64,000 nt of DNA from Seiridium cupressi (Eukaryota; Ascomycota; Sordariomycetes; Amphisphaeriales; Sporocadaceae): assembly GCA_036674765.1 (NCBI GenBank), contig JARVKI010000010.1:248001-312000 (forward strand), in the 5' to 3' direction. Below the pieces are notes generated by a model that searched no databases, had not been told where the DNA came from, and saw nothing but the letters and a program-made list of their open reading frames with translations. Position numbers and translations under genes: made by a program. This document shows, piece by piece, positions 11,706 to 22,852 of this stretch. The stretch's first letter is position 1. Each line of letters starts with the position of its first letter.

Positions 11706-11776
11706 GCATCAATGGTTTAATGGTAAAATCCATCGTTGCCATCGATGGGCTCCGCGTTCGATTCGCGGTTGATGCA
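11706..11776 (+). tRNA. tRNA-Gly (anticodon GCC)
   Basis: The 71-nt sequence folds into a full cloverleaf: acceptor GCATCAA/TTGATGC with discriminator A, A-box-like D arm TGGTTTAATGG, anticodon stem CATCG/CGATG around loop TTGCCAT (anticodon GCC at 11738-11740), and T arm CCGCG-TTCGATT-CGCGG. There is no intron. It closely resembles other fungal tRNA-Gly(GCC) genes. Confidence 0.95.
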
Positions 11777-11782
11777 ATCATC

Positions 11783-11787
11783 TTTTT
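11783..11787 (+). terminator. RNA polymerase III terminator of tRNA-Gly
   Basis: A run of five T residues starts seven bases after the tRNA discriminator base, the expected place and form of a Pol III stop. Confidence 0.8.
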
Positions 11788-11828
11788 ACCATTTCACGTG
11801 GCTTGATCTTAATTATCAATTATTATTT

Positions 11829-11867
11829 TGGTTTGTTTACAGTAAAATCCGTCATTGCCGTCGTGGG
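11829..11867 (+). pseudogene. Decayed partial copy of tRNA-Gly (D arm to anticodon arm)
   Basis: About 120 bp after the intact tRNA-Gly, the text TGGTTT...GTAAAATCC.TC.TTGCC.TCG.GGG repeats the D-arm-to-anticodon-arm part of that gene. The differences are mostly transitions in the anticodon stem, plus a short insertion in the D loop and a one-base deletion. The acceptor and T arms are missing, so it cannot fold as a tRNA. Confidence 0.6.
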
Positions 11868-11997
11868 TTGTCATCAGTTTGGAGCACAGACCACAAGGTA
11901 GATAAGGCCGATAAGCCCCTCCCCCGCCAAAGATCCCGTTAATAGGACAAAAAAAGTTTGGACATCAACGCCAGAAATTATTTTGGGTAAACTCAAG

Positions 11998-13300
11998 ATG
12001 GCGCCCTACGACGATAGCGAATCCTCGGGCGGAGAGGAGGCCGAATACACCGAAACAAACGTTCTCCTTGGTTATGCTTCCAAGGACGCCGACGATGATA
12101 CCATCAGCCGTCTGGGTGGCCGTCCTGTACGTGTTAATCATAAGACTTGAATTCCCATCTCGGCCACCCGACACTGACTCTAGGTAATAGGACTGGCTCG
12201 AACCCTCCGTGGCTCCCTCTGCCGCGCTCGCGAAATGCAAGTTATGCAACGACATCATGGTCCTACTGCTGCAGTTAAACGGTGAACTCCCCGATCGGTT
12301 TCCCGGGCACGAACGGCGACTCTATGTCTTGGCGTGCAAGAGAAAAAGTTGTCGCAGAAGAGACGGGAGCATACGTGTGCTGCGAGGATTGCGCATAGAA
12401 CCAGGCAGCAAAGCAGCTTTTTCAAAACAGGCACAGAAAGAGGAGAAACCCATAGTTAAGGAGGAAGCAAAACCTCAAACCAACCTTGGCGAAACATTGT
12501 TTGGAGCCAAGGGCCTGGGTTCCTCATCCAACTCCGCAAACCCATTTGCGACTTCGAGCTCCTCGCTTGGCAACCCATTTGCCAGCGGCGGAAACCCATT
12601 CAGCAGTCCAAAGGCAGAGCCACCGAAGCCTAACGTGGAGGTCATAAAGGACAAGGTTGAAGAGTCGGTGAAAGAGCTCCCCAAGTCATTTGCTGAGACT
12701 CTCTCGCTCAACAATACCCAAAAAGAAAGTGGCCCTCCGCCTCCACCTGAGCCTTGGCCAGCAGAGACGGATCTCCCTGCCCCCTACCCCATTTCATACC
12801 TTGCGGACGCCGACTACGAGACTTTGGACCCGACCCCCCCGCCGATACCCCAGGCTACACGGATGGATGTCGACGACCAAGGATCTTCGGGCGGTGGCAA
12901 GGAAGATCGTGAAGTCTTCGAATCCTCCATGGACGCAGACTTCCAAAAGTTTGCCGACAGGCTTGCGCAGAACCCAGAGCAGGTGATACGGTACGAGTTC
13001 AACGGGCAACCCTTGTTGTATTCCAGGACAGATGCTGTTGGTCAGCTCTTGGGTGGAAATCGGTCGATGCCGCGGTGTGGAAACTGTGGAAGTGGCAGGA
13101 CGTTTGAGGTCCAGATGACCCCCAACGCAATCGCGGAGCTCGAGGCCGAGGAATTGAGTCTCGAGGGCATGGATTGGGGTACAATTATCGTAGGTGTTTG
13201 TGATTCTGACTGCCAAGCTCGGGGAGTGGAAGAGGGTCAAGCTGGATATCTCGAAGAGTGGGCAGGCGTGCAGTGGGAAGAATTGAGCGCAAGGAGATAA
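11998..13300 (+). CDS. TSR4: Tsr4 / PDCD2-family ribosome assembly chaperone
   Basis: In yeast Tsr4 binds nascent ribosomal protein uS5 (Rps2) co-translationally and is needed for 20S pre-rRNA processing. Exons 11998-12126 and 12191-13300 give 412 residues. Splicing out 64 nt rebuilds the N-terminal signature SRLGGRPDWLEP, followed by CKLCNDIMVLLLQLNGELPDRF and the RRLYVLACKRKSCRR cysteine block. A low-complexity linker (NPFATSSSSLGNPFASG) leads to the C-terminal PDCD2_C domain, with YEFNGQPLLYS, a CGNCGSGRTFEVQ zinc knuckle and an end rich in Glu/Trp. Two possible acceptors lie close together (..ctag and ..gtaatag); only the second keeps the frame. The gene starts 130 bp after the tRNA-Gly pseudogene. 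Confidence 0.92.
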
Positions 13301-14733
13301 GGTCATCTCTTACGAGGATCAGAGGCAGTGGAGTTGATGGGACATATGAAGAGTGGATATATGATTCAACGAAGTCATTTGTGCCTATCTAGCTATTGCT
13401 CCAGTGGATATATAACGTGACGGGAATAGCCATTTTATTCCCGAATCGCAAATCATGACTGGAAGGACCTCATGCGACAACATGACCTTCTACTACACAG
13501 CCCTTATCTTAGACGCGATTTGGCATCAGACTCACTTTGGGTATGTCCATTGTCATGCGTACACTCCTATCATTTGACAGGTTCAGAGTTGTAGGCAGTG
13601 CCGTGGGGAGGCAGTTTTTTTTCACACGTGCATCTTAAGAGGATTTATAGTGTAGGCTACGGAGGAGCAAACGCCTTGCCAGTTTCCTTGTCTCAGACAA
13701 ATCTTGTTGGAGGATGTATGCATATCTTCCTCTTAATGTAATGCCAGATTATATGCGAAGAGAGAGAAAACAGGCATTCTGTGATGCTGACGAATATATC
13801 AGCATATCCACCGTAAGCAAAACCTGGATCTGCCATGAGGTGCGCAAATCAGATTGGCTGGTCAGCCGTTGGCGCATCATTTAAACATCCTAGGCGTGAC
13901 CAATTGACGGTCTTAGAACTTCAGTAACCGACTGGACATGGTTACTTCGTCTGGTTTATTTATGTGCGTCTTTCCTGCCGTGTCTTTGAGCATAATTACG
14001 CTACCTGATAATTCTTCTAAATCAAATTCGTCATGTCTATGTGACCTATGCTTTCCATGATTTTTTTTTCAAGCCGTCTGTAAAATCAGTATTCTACATG
14101 GAGGATTGGCCAACAGTACAGGAAGTAGCGAGGCAAGATGGACTTTTAAGCAAATGAGTTGTGGGGGATGAGAACGCATTCGAAAAAAGTTCATTATGTT
14201 GGGCTGGGAGAGCCCATGAGGCTTTGGAACTTTCAAGGTAATAATAGGGAACACTGCTTGCGTAATATTCTGCAGCTTCAGGAGATGGTTCCACAAGTGA
14301 TCGTCGCTTTACTCAGGCTCGTGGATGTAGGGATACATACGCGCTTAAAATATGGAGTAAGGACGTTTTTGAAAATGGCAAGAATGGTACTTGGAGAAGT
14401 CTAGCCGTGACACGCTAGGCAATGTTTCGAATGTCAACCTGCAAAGCACACACTAACACTACGTGTATATTGTGAACAGGTGCAACTGTTGAGAACACAA
14501 GTACATGTAGATATCATTAAAAGTGCTAAAAATTCATCCCTTGCATAAATGCGGGATGTAACATGTGGTTGTCATTCATGTCTGGTTTGGTGAGATCTGG
14601 CAGTCACGTTTGCGTCATTGTGACCACTTCGCGTCCTCCTCCAGTCAAAATGAACAACCACAGCTGACCATCGGCTCTGCCATTATTGGGTTGTTTTGAA
14701 CAACATCACTGTCTGCAGCATATGCTCTGAATA
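13301..14733. other. Intergenic region
   Basis: 1.4 kb with no convincing gene. The longest open frames (about 75-80 codons near 14069-14404, both strands) lack codon bias and motifs. There is a poly-T run at about 13616 and another at 14061. Confidence 0.4.
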
Positions 14734-16455
14734 ATGCTCAGCTCAAGGTTGATGGTACCTTTGACAGTTCGCGCGGTCATTCGAAGAAAGCCACTTCAGC
14801 TTACTTACAAAGTACCTATGCTTTACCGCACCATGGCTACGACTACTTCAATCCACGAAAAGTTCAACTTCACCTCAGGTTACACCGATCCAGTTTGGAT
14901 CAAGACCGAGAAGCTCTCCAACCGGCCCAAGTTCACGTCATTGACCGAGGACATCAAGGCAGATGTCTGCATCGTGGGAGCTGGTGTTGCGGGCATCTCA
15001 ACTGCGTACGAGCTGGTGAAGAGAGGAAAGGAAGTAGTGTTGTTGGAAGCACGTGAAATCCTCTCAGGCGAGACCGCACGAACAACTGGCCATCTCTCCA
15101 GCGCACTTGACGATCTTTACAACGAAATCGCCAAGAAGCACGGCAAGGAAGGTGCCAGACATGCTGCCGACAGCCACAACTGGGCTCTGAACCACATTGG
15201 TGATGTCAGCAAAGAGCTGGGCATTGAATGCGAATATCGCCATGTGCCCGGCTACAGAATATCTCAGTTTTACGATCTTGAGTCAAACGACTACAAAAAG
15301 GATGTCAAGACCCTTCTAGCGGATATGGATGCAGCTCGGGAGTCCGGACTCCAAGTCGATCGCAAGGCCCAGTTTCAGATGAAAGGTTGGAACGGCAAGC
15401 AATACAACGGACTGGCTACAGTGTACAAGGAACAAGCCACGTTCCACCCCACCAAGTACGTTACCGGAGTCTTGCGATGGCTCAAGGATCAACCTAACTT
15501 CCGATGTTTCACGAACACACGCGTCATGAACTTCAATGAGGAGAGCACCGGCATCCTAGGTATGGGTAGCAAACATGTCCAGGTTGAGACCGAGTCAGGC
15601 AAGAGCATTGTTTGCGAGTATGCTGTTGAGGCCACCTGTGTCCCCTTGCAGAAGCTGTCAGTCATCATTCAGATGGAGTACAACCGCACTTACGCCATTG
15701 CTATCCGAATTTCCAAGGGGTCGGTTGAGGACTGCGTATTGTACGACAGCAATGATCCTTACATGTATCTCCGTCTCACGGAGTGCGACGAGAAGGACGA
15801 CTATCTGGTGGTTGGAGGTTGTGACCACCCGGTCGGGCAGGAAGGCGAGGATGGCCGGTTCGAAGAGCTCGAGGAGTGGACTCGTGAACGCTTCACTCAT
15901 GCTGGCGCTGTCGACTACAAGTGGAGTGGCCAAATCTTTGATCCCGTCGATTACATGGCGTACATTGGCAAGAACCAAGGCAACGACAATATCTTCATCA
16001 TCACCGGCGACTCTGGAAACGGATTGACCCATGGTATCATCGCAAGCAAGCTCATTGCAGATCAAGTCGAGGGCAAGCCGAATGCATGGTCGGATCTGTA
16101 CTCGCCGAAACGCCTCGGGTCAATGCTCAAGTCGGCACCAAGCATGATTGCTCACGACGTCCAGGTCAACATGCAGTACAAGCGTTTCCTTCAATCTGAT
16201 ATCACCGACATCGAGGATTTAGTTCCTGGAAGCGGTGGAGTGCTGAATCCTAAGACATCCAAGCCCTTGGCAGTGTACAAGGATGAAGATGGGAATGTGA
16301 CCAAGATGAGCGCGCTGTGTCCTCATCTGAAGGGTGTAGTTTGCTGGAACCACGCCGAGAAGTCATTCGATTGTCCTATCCATGGCAGCAGATTTTCCGC
16401 TGATGGGGGTTGTGTCCAAGGCCCTGCAAAGGCGAACCTCACTCGCGAAGACTAG
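14734..16455 (+). CDS. FAD-dependent oxidoreductase (DAO family) with C-terminal Rieske [2Fe-2S] domain
   Basis: A single-exon gene of 573 residues. An N-terminal Rossmann fold (ADVCIVGAGVAGIS, GAGVAG at 82-87; the EVVLLEARE strand and SGETARTTGHLS) is typical of D-amino-acid-oxidase/glycine-oxidase-like flavoenzymes. The FAD C-terminal motif is ITGDSGNGLTHG. The C-terminus carries a Rieske cluster site, C529-X-H531 ... C547-X2-H550, in the context CPHLKGVV and CPIHGSRFS. The combination DAO plus Rieske is known from bacterial and fungal proteins whose substrates are largely uncharacterised. The first ~33 residues are rich in Arg/Lys/Leu with no acids and could be a mitochondrial presequence. 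A start at Met34 (14833, MATTTSIHEKF) would give a cytosolic form. Confidence 0.88.
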   Translation: MLSSRLMVPLTVRAVIRRKPLQLTYKVPMLYRTMATTTSIHEKFNFTSGYTDPVWIKTEKLSNRPKFTSLTEDIKADVCIVGAGVAGISTAYELVKRGKEVVLLEAREILSGETARTTGHLSSALDDLYNEIAKKHGKEGARHAADSHNWALNHIGDVSKELGIECEYRHVPGYRISQFYDLESNDYKKDVKTLLADMDAARESGLQVDRKAQFQMKGWNGKQYNGLATVYKEQATFHPTKYVTGVLRWLKDQPNFRCFTNTRVMNFNEESTGILGMGSKHVQVETESGKSIVCEYAVEATCVPLQKLSVIIQMEYNRTYAIAIRISKGSVEDCVLYDSNDPYMYLRLTECDEKDDYLVVGGCDHPVGQEGEDGRFEELEEWTRERFTHAGAVDYKWSGQIFDPVDYMAYIGKNQGNDNIFIITGDSGNGLTHGIIASKLIADQVEGKPNAWSDLYSPKRLGSMLKSAPSMIAHDVQVNMQYKRFLQSDITDIEDLVPGSGGVLNPKTSKPLAVYKDEDGNVTKMSALCPHLKGVVCWNHAEKSFDCPIHGSRFSADGGCVQGPAKANLTRED

Positions 16456-17228
16456 ATCCAGAATCAGAGCTGTGATTACCGGGGCGCCCAGGGGTAGTTC
16501 GTACGATCAAGATAGATGGCGGTACCTATCTGCGATGCATCATGGTTCATTGCTGGCGTCCATCAAGCGGCACAGAGAGTCTGGAAGTGTACTATTAGTA
16601 TCCATACCTAATCAGCATGAGCTCGGCCGAACGTACATGAAATGCATAGGAATTGTTCAGTCCATCACAATACCAATCATCTCTTTGATCCCTACTGAGA
16701 CCTCCACGATTGAATTTGCATGTGTTTATCGTAGGACGGGCAAAATGCGAGGGTGAAGAGCATTGCCACATAAGTTATGCGCGGTAGAAAAATGGAAGCA
16801 TCTTGGCAGGTACAAGTTGGCAGATGCCAGATTCACATGTGAGACATGAGATTTGAAAATGTGTAGCGAAAACATGGTAATTCGGCACACGATGACATAA
16901 CATTGACGAGTGGTGCGGGAGGGAGCGCACTAACATGGCTCGAGACTAGTACCAATAGCACAGCATTAGCGCAGAAGGTTGTCTGCAGCAGCAGCCGCTC
17001 CAGCACATTTGAAATTAACGTCACTGACTGACTTTTGCGACAAACAAACATCCGCATTCCAGAAGCTCTGCTCCTTTTTTTCATCTCTGTGTGATCACCA
17101 CTGCATCGATTACGAGGCTCAGCGCCCCGCGTTTTCGAGGTGTGGACTATCGCGACCAGCAGGCACTCGAATTAAGCTTAATCCGTTCCCCATAATTCCG
17201 TTTCTGCAGTCAGCATCTGTCTGCTAGG
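16456..17228. other. Intergenic region upstream of PNS1-like gene
   Basis: 773 bp. It contains the 3' end of the oxidoreductase and the promoter of the next gene. Open frames across 16382-16756 overlap the previous gene's end and show no features. Confidence 0.4.
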
Positions 17229-18995
17229 ATGGCGTACAACGCGTCCGGGGGCGAGCCCAACTACTACAATGGAGGCCAACAAGCTCCCAACAACAACCCC
17301 TATCAGCAGCAGTCTCAACCTCAGTACGCTCAACAGCCATACGGACAGCAGCCTTACGGACAACAGCAGTATGGCCAACCTCCTCCAGGTCCGCCGCCGC
17401 AGCAGGGATATCCTCCGCCTCAGAACTACGATGGAAACTACGGAGAGAAGCCCATGTTTGATCAAGCCTTTAAGGTTGACAAACCGAAATGGAATGACCT
17501 GTGGGCTGGTATTCTGGTCCGTGCATATCCATCTCTTCTGCTCACCAATGCTGTGACATTGCTGACATGAAAGGTCGACAGCTCATTGCTGTCTTCCTAG
17601 GATTTGTGGCCGTTTCTGGCATCTCTCTTCATGGCTACGGTGAGCCTACTGATCCTCACACTGCGATGGCATTTTTTTTTTTTGCTTTGGTGACTTGACG
17701 GAGCTGACTTTTACAAAGCCACTACGAGAAATATCAACGGCGGAGGTATCTACAATGGAGCCCAGTCGGTCGGACTCAACACCAACACCATTGTGTTGTT
17801 CATATTCTGCCTGTGCATCGCGTTCTTCTTCAGCTTCATCTACGTCTGGCTTGCCCGATTGTTTCCCAAGACGTTCATCTGGATCACTGGCATTCTCAAC
17901 ATTGTCTTCGGCCTCGTCACTGCCATCTACATGTTAACGCGACACTACTATTCCGGCGGCATAGTCTTCCTCATCTTCGTCGCCTTCCTGATCTTCGCCT
18001 TCATCACATGGATCCCCCGCATCCCTTTCAGCGCTCTGATGCTGAAGACTTCGGTTGATGTCTCTAAGAGCTATGGTCATGTCTACCTTGTGAGCCTCCT
18101 CGGAGGCATTCTTGCCACTGCCCTTGCTGCATGGTACAGCGTTACCTTCGTCGCCGTCTACGTCAAGTATGAGCCTGGCCAAAACTCATCGTGCAGTGCC
18201 AGTGGCGGCGGCTGCAGCTCAGCCAAGGTTACCGGCTTGATTGTCTTCATCACCTTTGCCATGTACTGGATCTCAGAGTGGCTCAAGAACACAATCCATA
18301 CCACCATTTCTGGAGTCTATGGATCGTGGTACTTCCACCCGCACAACCTTCCCCAGGGAGCTACCCGAGGTGCCCTGAAGCGCTCCTTGACCTACAGCTT
18401 TGGCAGTATTAGTTTTGGTAGTCTCATTGTAGCTATCATCAACTGCCTACGCCAACTCTGTTCGATTGCTCAGCGAAACGAAGCTGGACAGGGCGACATC
18501 CTCGGAACGGTTCTATTTTGCATTCTCGGATGTATCATTGGAATCCTGGACTGGGCTGTCCAGTTTTTGAACCGCTATGCTTTCTCCTACATTGCTCTTT
18601 ATGGAAAGGCATATATTCCTGCCGCCAAGGATACTTGGAATATGATCAAGCAGCGTGGCATCGACGCGCTAGTCAACGAGTGTCTCATTGGACCTGTGTT
18701 GAGCATGGGAGCGACCTTTGTTGGTTATGCCTGCGCCTTAATGGCCTACCTCTATCTTGTCTTTACTAAACCCGCCTACAACTCGGATGGATCATTCACT
18801 CCTGTCGTCGTTGCTTTTGCATTCCTCATTGGACTGCAGATCTGCAACATCTTTACCACGCCTATCAGCAGCGGCATTGACACGATTTTCGTGGCAACTG
18901 CCTGGGAGCCAGAGGTGCTGATGAGAGAGCACCCCGAGTTGTACCAGGAAATGGTGAGAGTGTACCCGAACGTTCAGCAAGCGATCCACGCTTGA
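17229..18995 (+). CDS. PNS1: PNS1/choline transporter-like (CTL) plasma membrane protein
   Basis: Exons 17229-17516, 17582-17639 and 17719-18995 give 540 residues. The N-terminal ~75 residues are a cytoplasmic low-complexity tail of Tyr/Gln/Gly/Pro repeats (QQPYGQQPYGQQ), usual in fungal PNS1. Then comes KWNDLWAGIL, the first membrane span, an extracellular loop, and about nine more hydrophobic spans. The CTL core is clear: ISGVYGSWYFHP, the TYSFGSISFGSLI block, RYAFSYIALYGKAYIPAAKDTW, and the tail FVATAWEPEVLMREHPELY. Yeast Pns1 is named for Need-for-Six-like homology, and its transport substrate is not established. The first intron can be cut in two in-frame ways (gtccgt...gacag, used here, or gtgcat...aaag), which differ by four residues after GIL. 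Confidence 0.92.
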
Positions 18996-19233
18996 TGGTC
19001 GGGTGGAAAGTCGGAAGTTTGAGCAAACAAAAATTACATACACGTTTTGTTAAGGTTGGAAACCTTGAACTTCGGAGCGATGGCCTTATGGACTTTCGAC
19101 TGGTAATATTCAAGAACTGAAGATAGCTTTCTGTAAACGATTTAATAATCCTGAGCAACCAACCATGCATCCATAGCCACCTTGCCAACATCAGAGTGAA
19201 ATGTTTTTTTTTTTTCTTAAGATTGCCATACGC

Positions 19234-20450
19234 TTAGGCAGCCTTTGGTTTGCGGCCGATTTCCGGGAGTTTGACCAATCTATCCTCTCTCCAATTCCAA
19301 ACCAGCGCCAGTGTAGTTCCCGGGCCCGCAACGAGTGACACTAACACCAGGTTAATGGCTGACACCAACTTCTGCCAAATCCTTGAGCCGCCCTGCATGG
19401 ATCTTAATGTGTCTGTGACTGCGATCCAGCACCATACAAGGGATGAGGTGAAAATGATCCAAAAGTCCCACTGGAAGATATAGTGGAGCCCAAGCGCCGT
19501 GCTGAGCTTCCAAGTCGCTTTGTTGGGAAGGAAGATGTAACTTAGGGAGAGCTGTGGGTTTGAGGATGTCAAGCAGACATACAAAGTGGCCAGATGCGTT
19601 ATCATTGAAACGACTCCAATAGCCAAGTAGATCCGTTTGAGGTGCTTGACGTCCGAGGTTTCCGATGCAGAGCGCGACGATGATGAGCTCGATAGAAGGG
19701 GCACGAGGATGAGGAGCAGGACATTGGGAAACACGGGCGCGGGTTGCCATAGAGCTGTCAGGTTCTGCGTGATATTTAGATCACCCCAGGGGATGTACAG
19801 GGCAAGGGTCGGGACGAGATATCCGACGAGGATTGCTGGCAATAGTGACTCGGCGTATCCTGGCCGGAGTTCTCGACCCGATGCGAGATAGCTGTCCTTC
19901 TTGGACGTGATGCTATAGGCAATATAGTATAACGGGATGATGGCTGCTCCCCCTACAGTTTGGTAGAACAAAGCCCAGACTGCAGTGCTGTGATCCTAGT
20001 CAGCTGCCGACAGTACCTTTCCAAGGTCACTTGTGCTTGATAAAGGAAGACAAGTACATACTAGCTGATAATCTTGCCCTGGTTCCGCTTCCGGCTCGCC
20101 TCAATGTTCCAGATACACACGACGGCGAAGAAATTGACCAGAAAATGGACCTGCTGCAGCCGCACTCCCTCGTCCCAGCCCGCGGGGCCCGTGAGAAAGG
20201 CGGGCACGAGCCAGGTGAAGGCGAAGTCGATGGCCTTGACTCCCGTGTACGTCTGCTTGATAGGCGTGCCGTCGCTCCACTGGCCGCTCATGCAGATCCT
20301 GTCAAAGTCGACGGGCACGCCGTTGAGCGCGTTCTGGATGCGCATGAAGTAGAATCCCGCGAACGAGAAGAGCGCGAAGACGAGGATGGCCAGGGCGTTG
20401 AGCGGGCGCGCGGGCCCCGACCACGTCGCCGCGGACATCGATTGGGACAT
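19234..20450 (-). CDS. Polytopic membrane protein of unknown function
   Basis: Exons (minus strand) 20450-20062 and 19987-19234 give 380 residues. The intron (74 nt) is supported by gtatgt at its start and by the acceptor that joins GKIIS to YTAVWALFYQ. There are about seven to eight hydrophobic spans: LAILVFALFSFAGFYF near the N-terminus, a loop with WSDGTPIKQTYTGVKAIDF, FTWLVPAFL, VHFLVNFFAVVCIWNIEASR, then further helices and a basic C-terminus (EIGRKPKAA). The layout, with conserved Arg/Asn after the first span, recalls the uncharacterised integral membrane proteins found in some indole-diterpene clusters (PaxA/AtmA type). I am not sure of that link, and no biosynthetic partners lie nearby. 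It is convergent with PNS1 (238 bp between stops). Confidence 0.75.
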
Positions 20451-21776
20451 TTTGACTAGGTTAAAAGTGATCACGGTTTGGGAGACGAGATTCAAACATG
20501 GAACGGCGTCGGGTTCAGTCTCTTTTTATCAATCAACAGGACCCGTGGGCGTCTTACATATATCGTAGCCTGGCTCCTGGCTAGTCTAGCTGTTGGTGGC
20601 AGGATTCTTAGCGTGTTCGGCTAAGCGTGAAAGGCGGCCGTTGTCATTGCCATCCATGCATCTGTCGTAAAAGAATACCTCGTAAATAGTGACCTCTCTG
20701 TGTTTAAATTTGTGATTTACCGTGGTGCCTCTTTTGTTTTAATTCGTCCATTGGCTACTGAAATCCTTTCTCCAGTACAAGCGTTTACCCTTGAATTGCG
20801 AAAGCGCCTGTGGTGGTCTGGCGCCTGAAATGAGGCTAGAATCCGTTGCAGCGCTGTACTGGGTCAACGCCGACTACGTACCATAGAAAGGCTGGGTAGT
20901 GGTGTATTTGATTGGTTGGCTCGGACTAAGTCTCCGCAAGGGAGATTTGGACGACCGACTTCACGACCACTGTCAGACTGTCAGATTATGCCAACAGCAA
21001 TCGCGAAAGCAGCCACAAACTAAGAGATGCACTTCAGGTCAGGATGCTTGCCAACAATTATGGACTATATTCTAAACATCACTTGTATCTTGTACCCCCT
21101 GGTGACCTCAATACTCCACTACCTATGTATGAACCCTATAAACCTGAAATTTACGTATTCCCGAAATGAAAGTTCTACAACCTCTTCGTGAGCCAACAGC
21201 TTATGTCTCGGGGACTAGAACGACTTTTTACGATGTCAATTTGATGACATCAATGTCAGATAATAGTGGTACGAGGACGTCGCTTATGCTTTGAGCATCG
21301 CTTAGTCCATTGTTCGTGTATGCGAAGGAGAATACTTTGTCGCAGCAAGATCATGAATATAGACAAGCTCAAATATTACGTGAAAGAGATCGAACAACGA
21401 TATTAATTGGTTCCTTCCTATGTCTAAGCCTCCTGTCACGTGGTGTATGGTGGGATAAGGGATAAAGAACAGTTGTAGCACGAAGTGCTGCAACTATTCT
21501 CTAGCCTGTTCTTATTAAGTATGAACCTAATCCTTTGTCTACATGAAACCCTTGACACCTCCGATACTACAAATTCAAAGCAAGAGCGCTTCCCGCGGAC
21601 TGGGCATTGTTCTTTGGACTTATTGAGGCACAATGAATTAAGGGTGAAAATTCTTCAGTCAGTAGACAAAGGATTCGCGTCGCTCATATAAATATACACA
21701 TGAAACAACTGGGTTGATGAAAAAATGAATAATTCAACTGGTTCTTAACATATCGCCGGAGGACTATAGCATTCTA
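20451..21776. other. Intergenic region, divergent promoters
   Basis: 1.3 kb between two divergent genes. It becomes AT-rich after about 21000. Open frames do not exceed 70 codons and no motif, tRNA or tandem repeat is apparent. Confidence 0.4.
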
Positions 21777-22637
21777 ATGGCCTCACTCATCTTGAGGCTC
21801 AAGAACAAGGCAAAGAGCGTGCTGCATCGAAAGGGAGATATATCGTCCAGACTGCCGGAAATTCGATGCGTGAAGGAGCCAAGTCGATCGGAAATCGCAT
21901 CTCAACTTCTGGCTGAGCTTCAGGGGGAGTCTATTGATGACAGATCATCTGTGATCACATCGTCGACATTGACTATCCCATTCCCGGATTTTGACCCTAG
22001 CTTTGGCTGGGAAGATGTCGAAGACGTCCCTAAGCATGTCTCCCTAGACTTTTGGGGAGGAGAGAGGCCGCGTAGCTGGGTTTCTGGCCATACTAACATC
22101 GATGCCAGGAGCCCTGAGAAGAGATTAGCCTGGGAAAGCCTCGACTGGGCAACATCCCTGGAGCCGGTTGTTGATTCAGACACCGGACAGGTGAGCTATG
22201 AACCAGTGCCATTTATCCTTTGCCCCGGTTATCATCACGAAGACCCACCAGTGTGTGAATTCTTCGCGAAGAAATCACAGAACGAGGTGAGTTGCGGCGT
22301 CAACACTGATAGTGATACTAATATGTTAGATGATGCGATGGATGATGTCTTCAAATTCTTGGATGGCCAGCATACAGAGAGCCGCATCGGAGATAGCGAG
22401 GCTAGTACCGCAGATGCTACAGAACCAAGTGGACGTCATTCAATTGCTCTAGCAACAACAATAGAGACAGGTAAAAGTTCACCCTCGTTGATGGACGGTT
22501 CATATAAAAGCTCTGGGTATATGGTACACCATAGTATGGCTAGTTCGCATCGATGGTGGCAACGCTTCCGGCTTACAAGAGTCACAAATACCTATCCTCG
22601 CAAACACGGAACTGTAAGTAATTACTGGCAAAGGTAG
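21777..22637 (+). CDS. Hypothetical protein, 286 residues
   Basis: Open frame from an ATG at 21777 to TAG at 22635-22637, without introns. The N-terminus is basic (ILRLKNKAKSVLHRKG), the middle is acidic and Trp/Pro-containing (FDPSFGWEDVEDVPKHVSLDFWGGERPRSW), and the C-terminus is basic (RWWQRFRLTRVTNTYPRKH). No catalytic motif, signal peptide or membrane span is seen. The length, a plausible start and the non-random composition support a real gene, but I do not recognise the family. A gtaagt near 22614 could begin a terminal intron, so the 3' end is uncertain. Confidence 0.55.
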   Translation: MASLILRLKNKAKSVLHRKGDISSRLPEIRCVKEPSRSEIASQLLAELQGESIDDRSSVITSSTLTIPFPDFDPSFGWEDVEDVPKHVSLDFWGGERPRSWVSGHTNIDARSPEKRLAWESLDWATSLEPVVDSDTGQVSYEPVPFILCPGYHHEDPPVCEFFAKKSQNEVSCGVNTDSDTNMLDDAMDDVFKFLDGQHTESRIGDSEASTADATEPSGRHSIALATTIETGKSSPSLMDGSYKSSGYMVHHSMASSHRWWQRFRLTRVTNTYPRKHGTVSNYWQR

Positions 22638-22852
22638 TCATGATTACTTTTCTCAATATCAAATTACTTATAACCATTTTGAGTGATTATAAACCAGTGT
22701 CCATAATTAAATGAAAGGTCTTAGCATAAATGCAATATAAAGTGAAACCACGATAAGAGATCAGTAAAGCCAAGATGAGGTTTGTCATTCGAGTATTCCT
22801 CATGCGTTGGCGCAATGTAGTAAATAAGCCGGCTTAACGCAACGGGCTATGA

